NCBI GenBank assembly: GCA_032358165.1 | Contig: JAALGY010000033.1 | Coordinates: 2,542,001-2,606,000 of the forward strand | Direction of reading: 5' to 3' | DNA from: Diplosphaera chodatii | Taxonomy: Eukaryota > Chlorophyta > Trebouxiophyceae > Prasiolales > Stichococcaceae | DNA length: 64,000 nt | In this document: positions 43,394 to 58,700 of the stretch, piece after piece | How the letters are laid out: every line of letters starts with the position of its first letter | Numbering within the stretch: position 1 is the stretch's first letter | Translations under genes and position numbers: made by a program | The notes under the pieces: model-generated | Told to the model about the DNA's origin: nothing | What the model saw: only the letters and a program-made list of their open reading frames with translations | The model's database searches: none

Positions 43394-44584
43394 TCAACTT
43401 AGTATTGCACTCGCATGACGACAGAATTCAAGCAGGCATATCAGAATCGTTTTGTTTGCACACGAGTGTTGTGGTTGCCATATGTAACACCGCACCGCTA
43501 TATCCTGCACGGCCTGCTTGGCAGCTGCCTTGTGCTGGCCGATGTGCAGGACCTTGACCACAATCAGCGCAACCAGCGCCAACATGGCTAGCATCGTCAG
43601 CGTCATAATGCACCTGCGCCGCAGGCAGATGACATGCTGGGCAGGCTGTCTCTTCTCAGCTCCGGTAATGCCAGGGCATTGAGTCAGCTGCACTACCGCT
43701 TTGCTAGGCTGGAAATTCAATGCCATGCCAGGAGGTCTGCCGGCCGCCGCGCACTTGTCGGTGGCGATGCCGCGGGTGATGTCCCGGATGACCTGCTTGG
43801 CCTTCTGCAGCGTGAAGTGCACCTCGTCCAGGTCGTCCAGCGTGCGCTCCAGCTGCTCCGTCTGCTTGTGCAGCGTCTCCGCCGTGGTGGTCGCGATGGC
43901 GATGGTGTCCTCCACCACCTTCTCCGACCGCTTCAGCGCCGAGTCGACCTCCTTGATCTCCTTCTTCCCGCGGTCGATCAGCTGCTGCGTCGACATGTCT
44001 GTAGCGCGCAAGGCAGGGCGTCAGGCACTTCCTTGTAGGCCAGCTGTGCGCATCAGCGTTCACAGGACCGGAAGCAGGACTAGGATCCTATAACAGCTGC
44101 ATCTTCTTGCTGTACAGGAACATGTGCGGAGTCAACGCTGCAGTGAGCGTCTCACTGTCGTATCGGCTGTGCTTTGGATCATCAGCCGCCGTGCTCTTAG
44201 CGCCAAAGAGCGCTGCTCTGCTCTGAGCGGTGGCTGCATGCTGTTTCTTCATGTCTACAAACTCGTTGAGCTGCTCTGTAAGCTCGGTCTTGCGTGCCAC
44301 AATCTCAGATGGCCGCATGTCATCGGCCCTGGCTTCTTTCTCAAACTCTCGGATGAGCCTGCAGTGCAGGGCAGTGGGCCGCTTGACAGCATGCACCTTC
44401 ATGCGTTTTCTTGCTCAGCAGCAGCCTATACGCACCCTTTTCCACGGGCTAGTTTTGTTGCTATATCCTTTAGCTCTTGCTGCTCTTTTGCAGGGTCCGT
44501 GCCTTTTGCAAGCCTCACGAATGCGGCACCCAGGCTCTTGAGCAACTGCCCCAGCTGGATCTCAGACTCGTACGTGGTTTCCAT
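43394..44584 (-). CDS. NPSN-type Qb-SNARE (novel plant SNARE)
   Basis: Membrane-fusion SNARE of the plant NPSN11 group, which in plants acts at the plasma membrane and cell plate. It starts at ATG 44584 (METTYESEIQLGQLLKSLGA). The N-terminal helical domain continues with GTDPAKEQQELKDIATKLAR, REFEKEARADDMRPSEIVAR and LTEQLNEFVDMKKQHAATAQ. The SNARE helix follows: MSTQQLIDRGKKEIKEVDSA, LKRSEKVVEDTIAIATTTAE, TLHKQTEQLERTLDDLDEVH, FTLQKAKQVIRDITRGIATD. The central-layer Gln is in the KQTEQ block. K and CIMTLTMLAMLALVALIVVK are joined in phase across an intron (donor near 43756, acceptor near 43613), giving the tail anchor. The final frame continues about 35 residues past the anchor to 43394, longer than many SNAREs though NPSNs do carry short luminal tails. 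Confidence 0.9.
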
Positions 44585-45114
44585 GTCTGTCTATTGTACA
44601 GCTTTGCAGCTATATGCCAGTTTACGATCACGTCGCTGCCATGCAGATGACTTTTGCCGACGACATGCAAGAAGGAATTGTATCTTGGATCGCCCAAAGC
44701 ACACTGCGATAGCGCTGCCCCTCAAACAGGTCGGATCATGCTGCCCTTCATGGCAGGGTGATGCAAGGACACTCTCGACACCTTTGCGCGCATCGATCAA
44801 GTGGTAGTGGACTGTGGAGGAGCCTTCGGTGTTGACCAGGCAACCAGGGGGACCACTGCGATGCAAGACGGGGGATCTGCACTAGAATCGGGGTGCAGCT
44901 CTGCGGCTTGAGGCGGTATCGGTGGAGTGCAGTCACATGGTCCTTTGACGCACCGTCACAACCCAAGGGAAGCGGTGGCACTGTGGTGCATGCACGCTTG
45001 GCGGTCTCGGGACATCCTGGCAGTGGCGGCCTTTCACGAGGAGTACAAGCTCACATATCAGAAGCGGCACATGCGCGTGTGTATGGTGACTTTGTGAAAC
45101 AGGCAGCCGCCACG
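44585..45114. promoter_or_regulatory. Divergent promoter region, SNARE / TSR1
   Basis: About 530 bp between the start codons of two divergent housekeeping genes. A plus-strand open frame runs into the TSR1 start but upstream of the ATG it lacks coding bias. Confidence 0.45.
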
Positions 45115-48100
45115 ATGGGAGGCTTGTCGGGACACGGTCAGCACAACAAGGTGTGACAACATGCGCCACTGCTGCGTGGATGCCTGTGCTCCAGCTTGTT
45201 GGCTGCTGTACGGCAAACTTGATGACCACTTCACGGTCGCGCAGGCGCACAAGGCTGGCAGGAGGGCAGGGCAAAGCGCACGGCAGAAGCATGCAGAAAA
45301 GAAAGGTATGCCACCGCAACGGCGGCGGCTGCAACCTCTGTATCCCTTTGCATTTTTGCAAGGCGTCGTGCATCATAGACATCGCCTTCAATATCCCACA
45401 TCTTAACGCCGCATGGAACAGGTGGGCGGACTGCCGCTGTGCACAACACTGGGCGGCTGGCACAGAGCCGTGCAGAGCGAATGAATGCCGCCAAGCTGCA
45501 CAGGTGCGCGCTTCATACTCGTGCTCGGGCGGGCTGAGTGCATGGCATCGTCATCGCATCGTCATCGTTGCGCTTGCATAGGTCGCCAGCAGGTGGGCTG
45601 ACAGCACAGCCAAGCTGCGCGCAGGGACCGCAAGCGGCTGGAGGTGCTGACGGCCAGGCGGGAGCAGTTTGCCCCGCATGTGGTCGCATTCCTGCCCCTG
45701 TCGCAGGTGTGCGTCGCGAGGTTCGAGGGTTGCATCGCACATGCTACTGTACCGTCCATCGTCAGCAGTATGCCACATGCAGTGCACTGCCTGTGCAGGC
45801 GGTGTCAGGGCAGGCGGCGTGGCAGCTGTTTCTGGACGCCACGCAGGACCCGGCGGCAAAGCCGAGTGGCAAGGATGCAGGCGACAGCATGGACACTGCA
45901 GGTATGGTTGCTGTCCAAGTGCCATGATATGCATGATGGTGATGCTGCATTCGCAAGGATGACGCTGAGGCACGCTGCCCCTTGCTGATCGCAGGCACGC
46001 AGTGGCCGCTGCAGCCCATGACGGTGTCGCTGCCGCCAAAGCACAAGGCGCTGCTCACGCTGCTGCCGCCACCTCAGAATGTGGCGGACCCGCTAGCTGT
46101 TGTGGACATCGCGCGCGCTGCTGAGGTGCGGTCATGGCACAGGCACGATGGGTGCATAGCGATCTCCATCATCCGGATCCCAGAAAGCGTTTTGTCAGCC
46201 TGCAAAGAGTCGTCAGCATTCGCATCCCAACTTGTCACTCACTAGCTCAACGAGAGATGGCGGTGTGCTCGTGCCGGGCATCAAAGCTGCAGCAGGCATG
46301 GGCATGGCATGGGATCCTGCACAACTAATTCGGACCATCTGTCAACCTGGCGCGCACATCCCCGCGTGCAGACCCTGGTGCTGCTGCTGCCGGCGCCCGG
46401 GGAGGGCGAGCTGGACGAGGCGGGGCTGGGGGCGCTGGCGGTGCTGCGGGCGGTGGGGATGCCGCAGACGGTGGCGCTGGTGCCCACCGCCCCGCAGGGC
46501 CTGCAGGCCAAGGCGGCCGCCAAGAAGCACGCCGCCGCGCTGCTGTCCTCCCAGGTGGGCCACCCCCCACCCTGCTGCACTCGCAATGCTTCGCATCGCC
46601 CAGCACTGCGTGGCGTGCAACAGCAAAGTGCTGTCCATGCGATACGCATGCGGGCTGGTCGTCCATGATCAGCACAGCAGCTGCCCATGGCGAATAGCAA
46701 GCCATCTTCTGCCACCCGACTTGCATTTTTCTCCGTTACTCGAGTGAGTGCCTGATGTTCAAGCGTATGATGGGCGCATCAGCAGCACCAGCGGCCTCAG
46801 TGAGGCCTGTGCACTGTCAGGTGGCGGCGGAGTACAGGGTGTTCACAGCGGACAAGGCGGACTGCATGCAGCTGCTGCGGCACCTGGGCGAGCAGCGCGG
46901 GGCGGCGGTCAGCTGGCGGCGCGCCCGCCCCGCCCTTTTGGTGGAGGCCGCCGAGTTCCGCGGCGCCGAGGGCGCAGCCGCCGCCGACTCGCCCGGCACC
47001 CTGCTGCTCAGGTGCTACAGGGCGCCCTTGAGTGCACTGGCGGCCAGCTGCCCCTTGAAAAATATTTCGGCTGCTCTATGCCAGCGATGACCTTTGTGCA
47101 CAGCTGCCGCCATGCTCCAGTCCGATTGTACCTGTCCTCCGCGCCGTGGGGTCACCTCCGAGAGGTTGGCGTGGCTGCAGTGGCTACGTGCGGGAGCGCG
47201 GGCTGACGGCCAACCAGCTGCTGCACCTGCCGGGCGCGGGCGACTTCCAGATCGAGCAGATCGATGGCGCCCCGGCACCGCAGCCCCTGGGCAGGGCACC
47301 CCGCCCGCCGCGCCCGACTGCAACAGGTACTCAGCAGATGTCTGCGCCGCATCTGACATGTGTGCTTTACACGGCCCATGGGCATGGCGTCATATGCACA
47401 GCCTGCAGCAGGCCCGGCGCCACACTCCCCAAAATCTTGGGAGAGGAGGGCATGGTGAGTGTCCAAGTGTGCATGCCCCGAGTCCGCTGCTCTGTGCCAC
47501 AGGTGCAGAGGCGATGGATGCCAGCGGCGGGGAGTACCCGGTCCTGGAAGTGGCTGACCCCCAGCGCCGTGAGTCGCTGCAGCGGGAAAACGTGCCGGAC
47601 CCCCTTGCCGGCGAGCAGACCTGGCCCACGGCGGAGGTGTGCAGCAGTGGCTGCAGCATGGCTGTGACCTCTCAACATCGTGGCAGCACGCACTTCTGCA
47701 GCCGCTGAGTGCCTGCAGCACTCTGAGAAATGTATCGGACTGCACATGAGCATCTACACAATTGATCTCGTCCCTTCGAGCTGACAGGGACGCTGAAACG
47801 CTGACCTCTTGCACCCTGCTCACACGGCAGGAGCTGGACGAGGCGGCGCGTGCGCAGCTGCAGCCGGCCGAGGTGCGGCGGCTGCCCAAGGGCACCTCCG
47901 CGTACCAGGCGGCCTGGATACTGGACGACGCGGACGGCGGCGGCAGCGGCGACGAGGCGGACGCCGAGGAGCTGGAGGAGGTCGTGGTGCGCCCTCCAAA
48001 CTGCTCTCCAAGTCAGGCTGCCGGAACTCACACCCCCAGCTGTGCCGGGCGATCTGCTGTATGCAGCATGTGGCACCTGCATTCGGTTGCATGCCGTGGC

Positions 48101-50529
48101 GTGCCCCAGTTGCGCTGTCTGGCAGGGTGGACGAGGTGAAGACCCGTTGCCATTTCGATCTATGTGCGTGCCGTCCAAGGTGCGGCCAGCAGTGGAGGCG
48201 CCGGCGTCGCGCCCCGGCAGCGAGGCCGCGCCCGCCTCGTTGGCGGCGATGGACTCCGATGCGGCCTTCCTGGACACCGATGGCACCGCCACCGAGGCTG
48301 ACGGCCTCATGGTGATTTGCTGACTCAAGTCTGCTGGCACCGGCAATGCGGGCAACCCTTTGTAGAGCGCAGGCAGCATTTGCGCTGGCCAGTTTTGCAG
48401 CACGACTGGCTGCTTCTCTGCTGCATGCCTTCAGTCCGACTGCTGGGTGCAGCGTGCAGCTGCCGCCTGACATCTTGTCAACACACATGACTGCGCGGCT
48501 GCGCAGGACGAGGACGACAGGGAGCTGGGCCCCGACGCGTACGAGCAGCAGAAGGCGGCGCGGCTGGCTGAGCAGGACGCGCTCGAGTTCCCAGACGAGG
48601 TCTGTGTCGATTCGAACCCTACAATCAACCATCAACCCGGGAACTGTCGCTCAGGACCCCGTGGACAATCATGTGTGCTAAGCGCCGAGCTTGTGCGTAT
48701 GCAGGTGGACACGCCAGGCAACATGCGGGCGTCGGTGCGGTTTGCCAAGTACCGGGGCCTCAAGTCGTGGCGCACCAGCGCGTGGGACCCGCGGGAGGAG
48801 CTGCCCCCGGAGTACGCCCGCGTGTTCGCCTTCGAGAACTTCCGCCGCGCCCACAAACGGTGCGCCACTGACCGAGCATGTGTTATCGGTGCGTCAGTCT
48901 GCCCATGCTGAGTTTGGTGCACCCGCAGGTTGACATCGCATGTCTGTGGCGTCCAGGCTTCTGTCTATCTGCAGGGCGGTCGCAGCAGCAGAGGCAGTGA
49001 GCAGCCCCACGTCAGCTGATGGCGTGCCGCCAGGGACCTATGTGCGTGTGCACGTCGCTGGCGTGTCACCATCAGTGGCCGAGAGCCTGCTGGCACGCCA
49101 CGCAGCTGTCCTCCAGGTAGGCGTTCAACAAAACCAGACCGTGGCACCATTGTGCAGAGGCAATGCACAGCTGTCACCTCCGATTCGTGTGCTCTGTATG
49201 TAACCTGCCTCGAGGCTGCCGTGGATGGTGTGCGGCCTTGGGCTCGATGCGGCCTGTGGGTTCGTCTGCAGGGCGCGGTGCCGCCGCTGGTGGCCATGGG
49301 GCTGCTCCAGCACGAGGCCAAGCTGACGGTGCTCAACTTTGGCGTCAAGAAGGCGTCCGGCTACGCGCAGCCCCTGAGCAGCAAGGCCGAGCTGCTGCTC
49401 GTCACCGGCGTCAGGTGCATCCGATTTCCCCTAATTGCATGCGTCCAATGGATGTGCTGCAGCTCTCTGACCGCAGGCATGCGTTTGTTCAAGGTTCAAG
49501 GTTGGAGGGTTCGCTAACAACAATGGAGCCAAGCTGCGTGAATGAAGTTGCACACCGAAGTGTCCACAGCATATGGCATTCGCCTCACACTGCTTCAGGG
49601 ACCACTGCAGATCCTTCATGGCACGGCCGGTGTACAGCAGCGACGACCTGCAGGCAGACAAGCACAAGGCGGAGAAGTTCCTGCATGACGGCCGCATCAG
49701 CATCGCCACCGTGTATGCGCCCGTCACCTACCCGCCGTCGCCCGTCCTGGCCTTCGACATGCAGTCCAGCCCCCCGCGCCTGGCCTTCACAGGTACGCCT
49801 GCTGTACATATGCCTTAGCTAGTAGCTCATGCTGCGAGGCTGTGTTGTATCTGATGCACATGTGGTGATGCGTTCTCGTCGTTTCTGCACTCCCTCACCT
49901 CCACATGTGGCAGAAGTCAACTTTTGCTGAACCGCAGGCACGCTGCGCAGCAACGACCCAGACCGCATCAACCTCAAGAAGATCGTGCTGACAGGCTTCC
50001 CTGTCAAGGTATGCTGCTAGCCAGGCATCAGCATTGACAGTGTACAGTGCGTGAGGGTAGGAGAACTGGCCACATGACTGGAATCTACAGGTGCAATTTG
50101 GTAGCCCCTGACATTGTTGCCTGTGTTTTCCCGTAGGTGCACAAGAACAAGGCGGTGGTGCGGTGGATGTTTAACTGCCCCGAGGATGTGGCATGGTTCC
50201 GGCCCCTGGACCTGTGGACCAAGTACGGCCGCCGCGGCCGCATCAAGGCGCGTCTCCTGTCATCCTCAGTGCACAGAGACGACTGTGTAGCAGACACACT
50301 GGTCGTCGTGTAAACTGAAACACAGATGCTTTGATGCTCAGATCTTCATGCACCCTTTGTGAGGTCATGATGTGTGCATGCGCAGGAGTCGATGGGCACG
50401 CACGGCGCCATGAAGTGCTTGTTCGACAACTCCATTCAGCAGCGGGATTGTGTGTGCATGTCGCTGTTCAAGCGTGTGTACCCCAAGTGGCCTGCAGACC
50501 TCGCCTTTGCAGCGCCTCTCCATTATTAG
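45115..50529 (+). CDS. TSR1: Ribosome biogenesis factor TSR1 (BMS1/TSR1 family)
   Basis: TSR1 is a GTPase-like factor needed for 40S subunit maturation. A tiny first exon ([15 protein letters not shown] 45115) joins in phase to [20 protein letters not shown] (from 45244). [20 protein letters not shown] and VAFLPLSQ follow at about 45625-45705. Then come [31 protein letters not shown] (about 46380), and the AARP2CN-type segment [20 protein letters not shown] with DFQIEQIDG (about 47185-47265). Next are [18 protein letters not shown] joined to [20 protein letters not shown] and [16 protein letters not shown] (about 47830-47940). Further on are [40 protein letters not shown], and C-terminal blocks [40 protein letters not shown] and [20 protein letters not shown]. 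The end is [35 protein letters not shown] 50527-50529. Full-length match in order. Acidic linkers are alga-specific. Confidence 0.95.
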
Positions 50530-50653
50530 GTGGCAAACTCCCATGCCTTTCTGAAACCAAACAGCTGTCAGATGCTAGGCAGACAGCAGAAGAATGTGGG
50601 AAGAAAGCGGTTGATTTCGGTTTGTCAATCACTGTTGCCATGTGTTGCGAGCA

Positions 50654-51877
50654 TCAAGCAGCAGTGATGCGGTTATGACCATCCTTCGTCAGCAGCGGCC
50701 CGTATAACTCGGGCCTCCGGTCCCTAAACAACCCCCAACTGCAGGCAGCAGGAATCACGGGTAGCAGTGTATGGTTTGTGGCAATCAGGCAGGTGTTGCC
50801 ATCCTGCGTTCACATGGCAGGCGCACCTGTGGCGCGCCTCAGCAATCTCATCGAGGTTGAACTCTGCAATGATAAACCCTGTTTCATCCTTCGGCTGCAA
50901 CGAGGGGTATGGATCGTCCGTCTCCTTGCCAAGCTGTGCACAAAGCCAGCAGCATCAGATGCCTGAACTACCGCTGTGCTGCGACCTCTCCGGATTGGGT
51001 AGTTCAAGAGACACCTTGCAGATATCAAATACGTCATGCTCAAACAACTCCAGTACGCTCCACGGTATTGAAAATCACCTGTTTGATGATCTCGCCCGTG
51101 TACCCTGTAATGAAGCTGCCACCGTGATACTTGATGCTGCTTTCTGTCTTCTCCGCCCGCGCTGGGAAGGTTTCTTTGCCACACCTGCGATTGTAGGTGA
51201 CATGCAGAGCGTAATAAAGTGTGCAGGTTGACTGCAACGGTGACAATGCGCAGTGCGTCATGGCACACGTTTACAGCGGTACCTGTTGCTAGCGATGACA
51301 GGCACCAGGTTTGCGCCCGCATGCCCCATCATCACACGGCACCTGTTGCACAGCCCGCAGATCACAGCAGTCGACACAAGGGCCTTCAATGCTGTCACTG
51401 ACATGCAGCTGGACATCTGCCGTGACAGCACGCCAAAGCACTTGTTCTGCAGCAGCAATGTCGTCATGCCGCCGCTCACCAGTGGCCATAGGAATTCAGG
51501 GAGGCGTCCTGCGGCTCGGTCCCGATTGCTGTGGGATAAAACAGCAGCTGCAGGACAGCGGACACACAACGTCAGCTGTGTCCTTTGTCAGCTTATGCGC
51601 CATGTGATCCAGCCCGTTTGACACAACGAGCAGCACCTCTGCCCCCTGGAGGGCCAGGATCCTGGCTGGTTCGGGGAACCACTGGTCCCAGCACACACAT
51701 GTGCCAATGGTGCCGTACTTCGTCTTGGTGGGCTTGAACCCTGCGGTGCAGTCCCGGACGCCCCTCGTGCCCGCACCCAGACAGCTAGCATGACTCCGGA
51801 CGCTGGGCGACACACAGCAACCAGCCTGCCGCACAGCCACTGAGCGCCGGTACCTGTGTCGCCCGGGGTGAAGTACC

Positions 51878-51923
<46 letters not shown>

Positions 51924-52689
51924 GTGCGAGGCCACGGCGCCGTCGGCGTCGATGACCACCAGGGAGTTGTAGAACACGTTGTTGGCCTGCTCCAGGAAGC
52001 TGAGCGGCAGCACCACGTCCAGCTCCTTGGCCAGCTTGGCGAACCTGCGCCCCACCCATCAGTGACATTTGCAATGTGTAGCATATGGTATATACACTTG
52101 CACCATGTATGTATCGGAGGCACGTCTTCGTAGAGTGCCGCAGTGGACGTCCGACGTCCTGCTGTTGCCATGCCCTCGGCGCCATGCAGGCCGGCAGCAT
52201 GCCATGCAGCGTCAGGGCGGATCATGTCCTGTGTTGCCCGCACCGCTCAATCAGGGGGTTGCCCTCCACCGGCGCTGCCAGCTTGAAATGGTCTGACACC
52301 TGCTCCTGGCAGAAGTACGGCATCTCTGCAGCAGCATGCACACCAGATCCATCAGCATCCAGATGGGCACTCCAGCACTTGATGCCATCGTGCGCAGCAA
52401 CCCCTGCAGGGACCCACGGAGCCTAGTTTGGTGAGCATGTTGGAAATACCTACCGAACAGTTCCTGCAGCAGGATGATGTTTGCGCCTTGCGCGGCAGCA
52501 TCCCGCACATGCTTTTCCGCCCTCGCCTGCAGCACCGGCGCACGCTGACCAGCATAGCCTGACGGACGCATGAGCACGCCAGCCAGTCAAAGCAAGCGCA
52601 CGCTGGTCCGTCGGACTCACCACGTTGTCCTTGAGGTCCCAGCTGCATGTCTGCTGCGTCGCAGCTACTTTGACGATCCGCGGCGCCAT
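50654..52689 (-). CDS. CPA: N-carbamoylputrescine amidase
   Basis: Nitrilase-family enzyme hydrolysing N-carbamoylputrescine to putrescine, CO2 and ammonia, the last step of the arginine decarboxylase route. It starts at ATG 52689 (MAPRIVKVAATQQTCSWDLK). The next exon, ARAEKHVRDAAAQGANIILL QELF, carries the catalytic Glu (about 52529-52458). AKLAKELDVVLPLSFLEQAN, YRKSHIPDGPGYQEKWYFTP and GDTG carry the catalytic Lys (about 51930-51860). FKPTKTKYGTIGTCVCWDQW, FPEPARILALQGAEVLL carry the nucleophile Cys before WDQWFPE (about 51735-51630). Then come YPTAIGTEPQDASLNSYGHW (ending at a GTGAGC donor near 51480), VMMGHAGANLVPVIASNR (about 51345), YHGGSFITGYTGEIIKQ (about 51130), KETDDPYPSLQPKDETGF (about 50890) and FRDRRPELYGPLLTKDG, TGA at 50654-50656. 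All catalytic residues are present and the order matches plant enzymes. Confidence 0.95.
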
Positions 52690-53244
52690 GTTCAAAAGTG
52701 AAGCCTACAGCCTCCCGCTGCCGACTCGCGTGCGATGACACGCGTGAGTGATGCGAATAGAAGAATGTCACATGTGAAGCAATGTGCTAGGCGGTGTCAG
52801 TGCCGCACAACGGCACATGTGAGTAGTCCAATGATCTGTCATGCGTCATCTGTTATGACGCTGAAGTGAGGTGCAGCAGTTGCATGGCGCACTCTGCACG
52901 GATCTGCCTGTCTCCTGCGGTCTAATGTCATCATATCTACTGCTCCAGAGCGACGGACCCGCCTAGGCTGCTGCACAGAAGCAGGGTCCCTCGATCGGCT
53001 TCCATGAACCGTCGAGCTACCTACCTCGGTGCATGAGGCATCTGTGACTGCACTCAACAGGCACCGTCAGCACTTCGTGCTGTTCATTTCGGAAGGTTGC
53101 TAGAGTCTCACAAAGCCGAGAATGCACTACACTTCCAATTAGGGCATCTACATGTGGGCAGGGCTGCGGTGCACTGCAACACTTCGAACCTTGTGTACAT
53201 GCAAGGCACATGACAAAGGCTAGTCACCATAGACAGCACAACTG
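52690..53244. promoter_or_regulatory. Shared divergent promoter of the two putrescine-synthesis genes
   Basis: The 555 bp between the start codons of the amidase (-) and agmatine deiminase (+) must contain both promoters and 5' UTRs. No coding frame. The arrangement would allow coordinated control of two consecutive steps, though no specific operator is recognisable by eye. Confidence 0.55.
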
Positions 53245-55639
<2,395 letters not shown>

Positions 55640-55693
55640 CCAGGTCTTGAGGGTCAGAAGACGACGTTGACTGGTGCCCGGACACGACTGTGG

Positions 55694-55698
55694 TTACA
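55694..55698 (-). terminator. Candidate poly(A) signal TGTAA after p115
   Basis: TTACA on the plus strand is TGTAA in the minus sense, 65 bp past the p115 stop, in the 123-bp convergent spacer shared with agmatine deiminase. Confidence 0.35.
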
Positions 55699-55762
55699 AC
55701 CTACAGCGTGATGGCTTGCTGGTCACGAAGCGATTGCAGCCCGATTGATACAGCAGGAAGCG

Positions 55763-58700
55763 TCACGTGAGGTCCTGCTCATCAGCATCAGTGCCATCTC
55801 CATCCTCCTCTGCCATGACCTCCTCGAGCAGTGCATCCACATCCTCGCCCAGCTCCTGCAGCCGCGCTGACAGCCTGCAACCAATGACAGTCCCGTTTGG
55901 TACGTGACCAAGATTTATGCACACAGCATTGGCCCTGCCAGAGTGCTGCCAGCCCTGATTGCGGTGGAAATGCAGAGAACTTCACCTTTCTGTTTTCTGC
56001 TCCTCCTGTCCCAAGCACGCGAGCAGGTCGTTAAGGTTCTCCTCGGCCTCGGCCTCGGCCTCGGCCCGAGCGGCTGCCGCGGCTTCCTCGACCTTGCGCT
56101 GCACCTCTTGCAGCCCTGCAGTCAACAGCATAGGCTCCAGTCACAAGGAAGGCTGGGCGGGTCCAGATTAAACAGCTGGCTGCGCAGTGGCAACAGCCAC
56201 ATGTACAGCTTTTTCCATAACATACGGTGCTGAGCAGGCCAACGATGAGTGGCAGGCCAATCAGCACTTTGTGGTCAGATGCATCAGCAACACTGGCAAC
56301 TTTGGCGTGCCTGCTGGCGCTGAGGGTCGAGCGCCCGGCGGTTCAGAGGGCGCTTGGGCGCGCGCCTCCCGCAGCTCCGCCTCAAGCTGCCCCGCATGCG
56401 CTTCCAGGCCCTGCAGGAGCCAAAGTCTTGCGTGCAATGTGGAGGCAGGAACTAGCCCGCCCTAGAACTCCGCCGATCGGCAATCGAGCGCCGGTTGCCT
56501 GGTCCGACAGCCGGTGCGCACCTGAAACGCATTGGCCAGGTCCTCCATGTCGGCCTCGGCTTTGGCGGCTGCTGTGCGCGCCGCCTCCGCCTCCGCAGCA
56601 GCCGCCTGCAGCTCTGCTCGCAGCCCGTCCACCGCCGCTGTGAGGCGAATAGAAAAGTCCTCAGTGACAGAGTGCCATGGGGCTGTCGCGGCACCTCATT
56701 AGTGACCAAAACCAAACCAACAAACTCCTGCTGTGGGTGCAAGTGTATTTGTGCATGCAGGACGCGAGGCTGCAGTTTTGCCGGCGGCGACGCAGGGTCG
56801 ACGCTCAATGCTGCGCTTGCCTGACGACTGGTCGAGGCGCTGGCGCAGGGAGGCGGCCGCGGCCTCGGCCTGTGCCGCCCGCGCCTCTGCGGCCGCCACC
56901 CGGCTGTCGGCCTGCTGCTGCTGAGCCGCCTGGCCGCCTGACGTGCTGCTCACGCGCAGCTGGGCAAGCTCCCTGCAGACGTTGTGCATCCACCTTGGCT
57001 CAGGACAACCATATGATGCGGGGCTGACTGTGCATACGAGAGGAGTGACCAGATACCGCCACACACAGCAACATCCACACACGGAAAAGCTGAGCCGACG
57101 TCGCGCACCCTTGCAGCTGGCGGATGGTGCCTTGCGCCTGCAGCAGCTCGCCGCCGTGCGGCGCTACAGGAGCGCTGTGCTGCGCAGAACCTGCTGCTGG
57201 TGCTGCCGTCTGCTGCGGTGGCCGCGGCCATTGCGGGGGCGGCCTGGCAGGCTGCAGACCCGGCGGCTGCGAGAGGAGCTGCGGCGGTGGAGCTGTGCCC
57301 TGCGGCAGCATGCGTGATGATGGGCATATCTGGGACCAGCCAAAAGCAGGGCCCAGCTGCGGCGTCAATGAGGCTGCGCACCAAGGCCGGCACCTGAGCA
57401 GCCACAGCGGCAGGCAGTTGCTGTTCCAGCAGCGGCAGCGACTGCCGCACGATGGTCACTATGTGCAAGGACAGCAGCGGCTCTGCAGCAGCCGGCCCCG
57501 GTGCGCTGCCCTGCCTCAGCAGCCCGCCGCCTGCAGCAGACAGACATCGTTGCGCGCATGGCTGCCAGCAAACAGACTGCTGCTCCATGGCAATGGCAAC
57601 ATGACTCAACCAGCTCACAATGCCCACAACCATCCTGTCTGAGCTGCGACAGATTGGCGTGCTGCAAATTTTCACGGTTATGGGCTTGCATACCGTCATC
57701 GAGCGCCAGCACTGTTGCCAGCAGGCTGCGGGTGATGGGCAGAAGTGGCTTGGGGTCTGCGCCAGCATCTCGGAATGCTTCGCTGTTGTGCAGGCTGCGC
57801 AGTGCAGACAGCACAGCCTCGGCACCGCCAGCTGCAGCCATGGCGCCTAGTATAGCCCCCGACTGCTGCAGCATAGCGAGCAGGGTTATCAGTGCGATAA
57901 AGACAACACAGGGCCAAGATAGCATGCAGTGCCTCGCAGCACCGATGGGCGCAAAAGCAACGTGCAAGCTGCGGGGCATCTGTAAAGGGCTCAACACGCA
58001 CCGCACTGCCCCCGCCGCTGCCGCTGGCCAACAAGCATTCTCCGAGGAGTGCTGCGGCTAGCCCAGCTGCTACGCTGTCACCCGGCTGCAACCTGCAGAC
58101 AGAAGTAAGAGGTTGTCACAAGTCACAAACCCCTGCCATCTACAACAGCCATGCGCCACTCAAAACTGGCGTGTCAGCCAGGTTGCACGCAATATGGAGG
58201 CCCGGACACAGTACCTCGCATATGACTGACCTGCCGGCCACGATCTCCGAAAGGACGTGCAGGTGAGCTGTCTGCGCCGCAAGCGCAGTAGCTGCCGGCT
58301 CGAAGGCGTGACACCAGACGACCAGCAGGCTGTGCAGCGCTGCGGCGGCTGGTGCTGCTGGCGAACCGGCAGCCGCTGCAGCCGCTGCCTGCACGCAGCA
58401 GGTCGTCAGCAGCGCTGTGGGCGTGGCATCGCCGCCGTCATGTTGCTGCGCTGACGGCGGCTGCGCTGACAGGGCATGGCCCTTTGCCGGCGCGCAGTCT
58501 GCCAGCAGGTGTGCCAGGATGCGTGCTGCGACAGCCGGCCGCGCTGTCCCACTGCCAGCTGATGCTCCCTGAGCCAGCGCCGACAGCAACTCTGCTCCGA
58601 GAGATGGACCTGCCACGACCATCAGGAACCACAACATCACCAGCTGCGGAGGACAGTGAGCCACTGCACGTCAACAGCTCGCCTGCTGCAGCACAATGAG

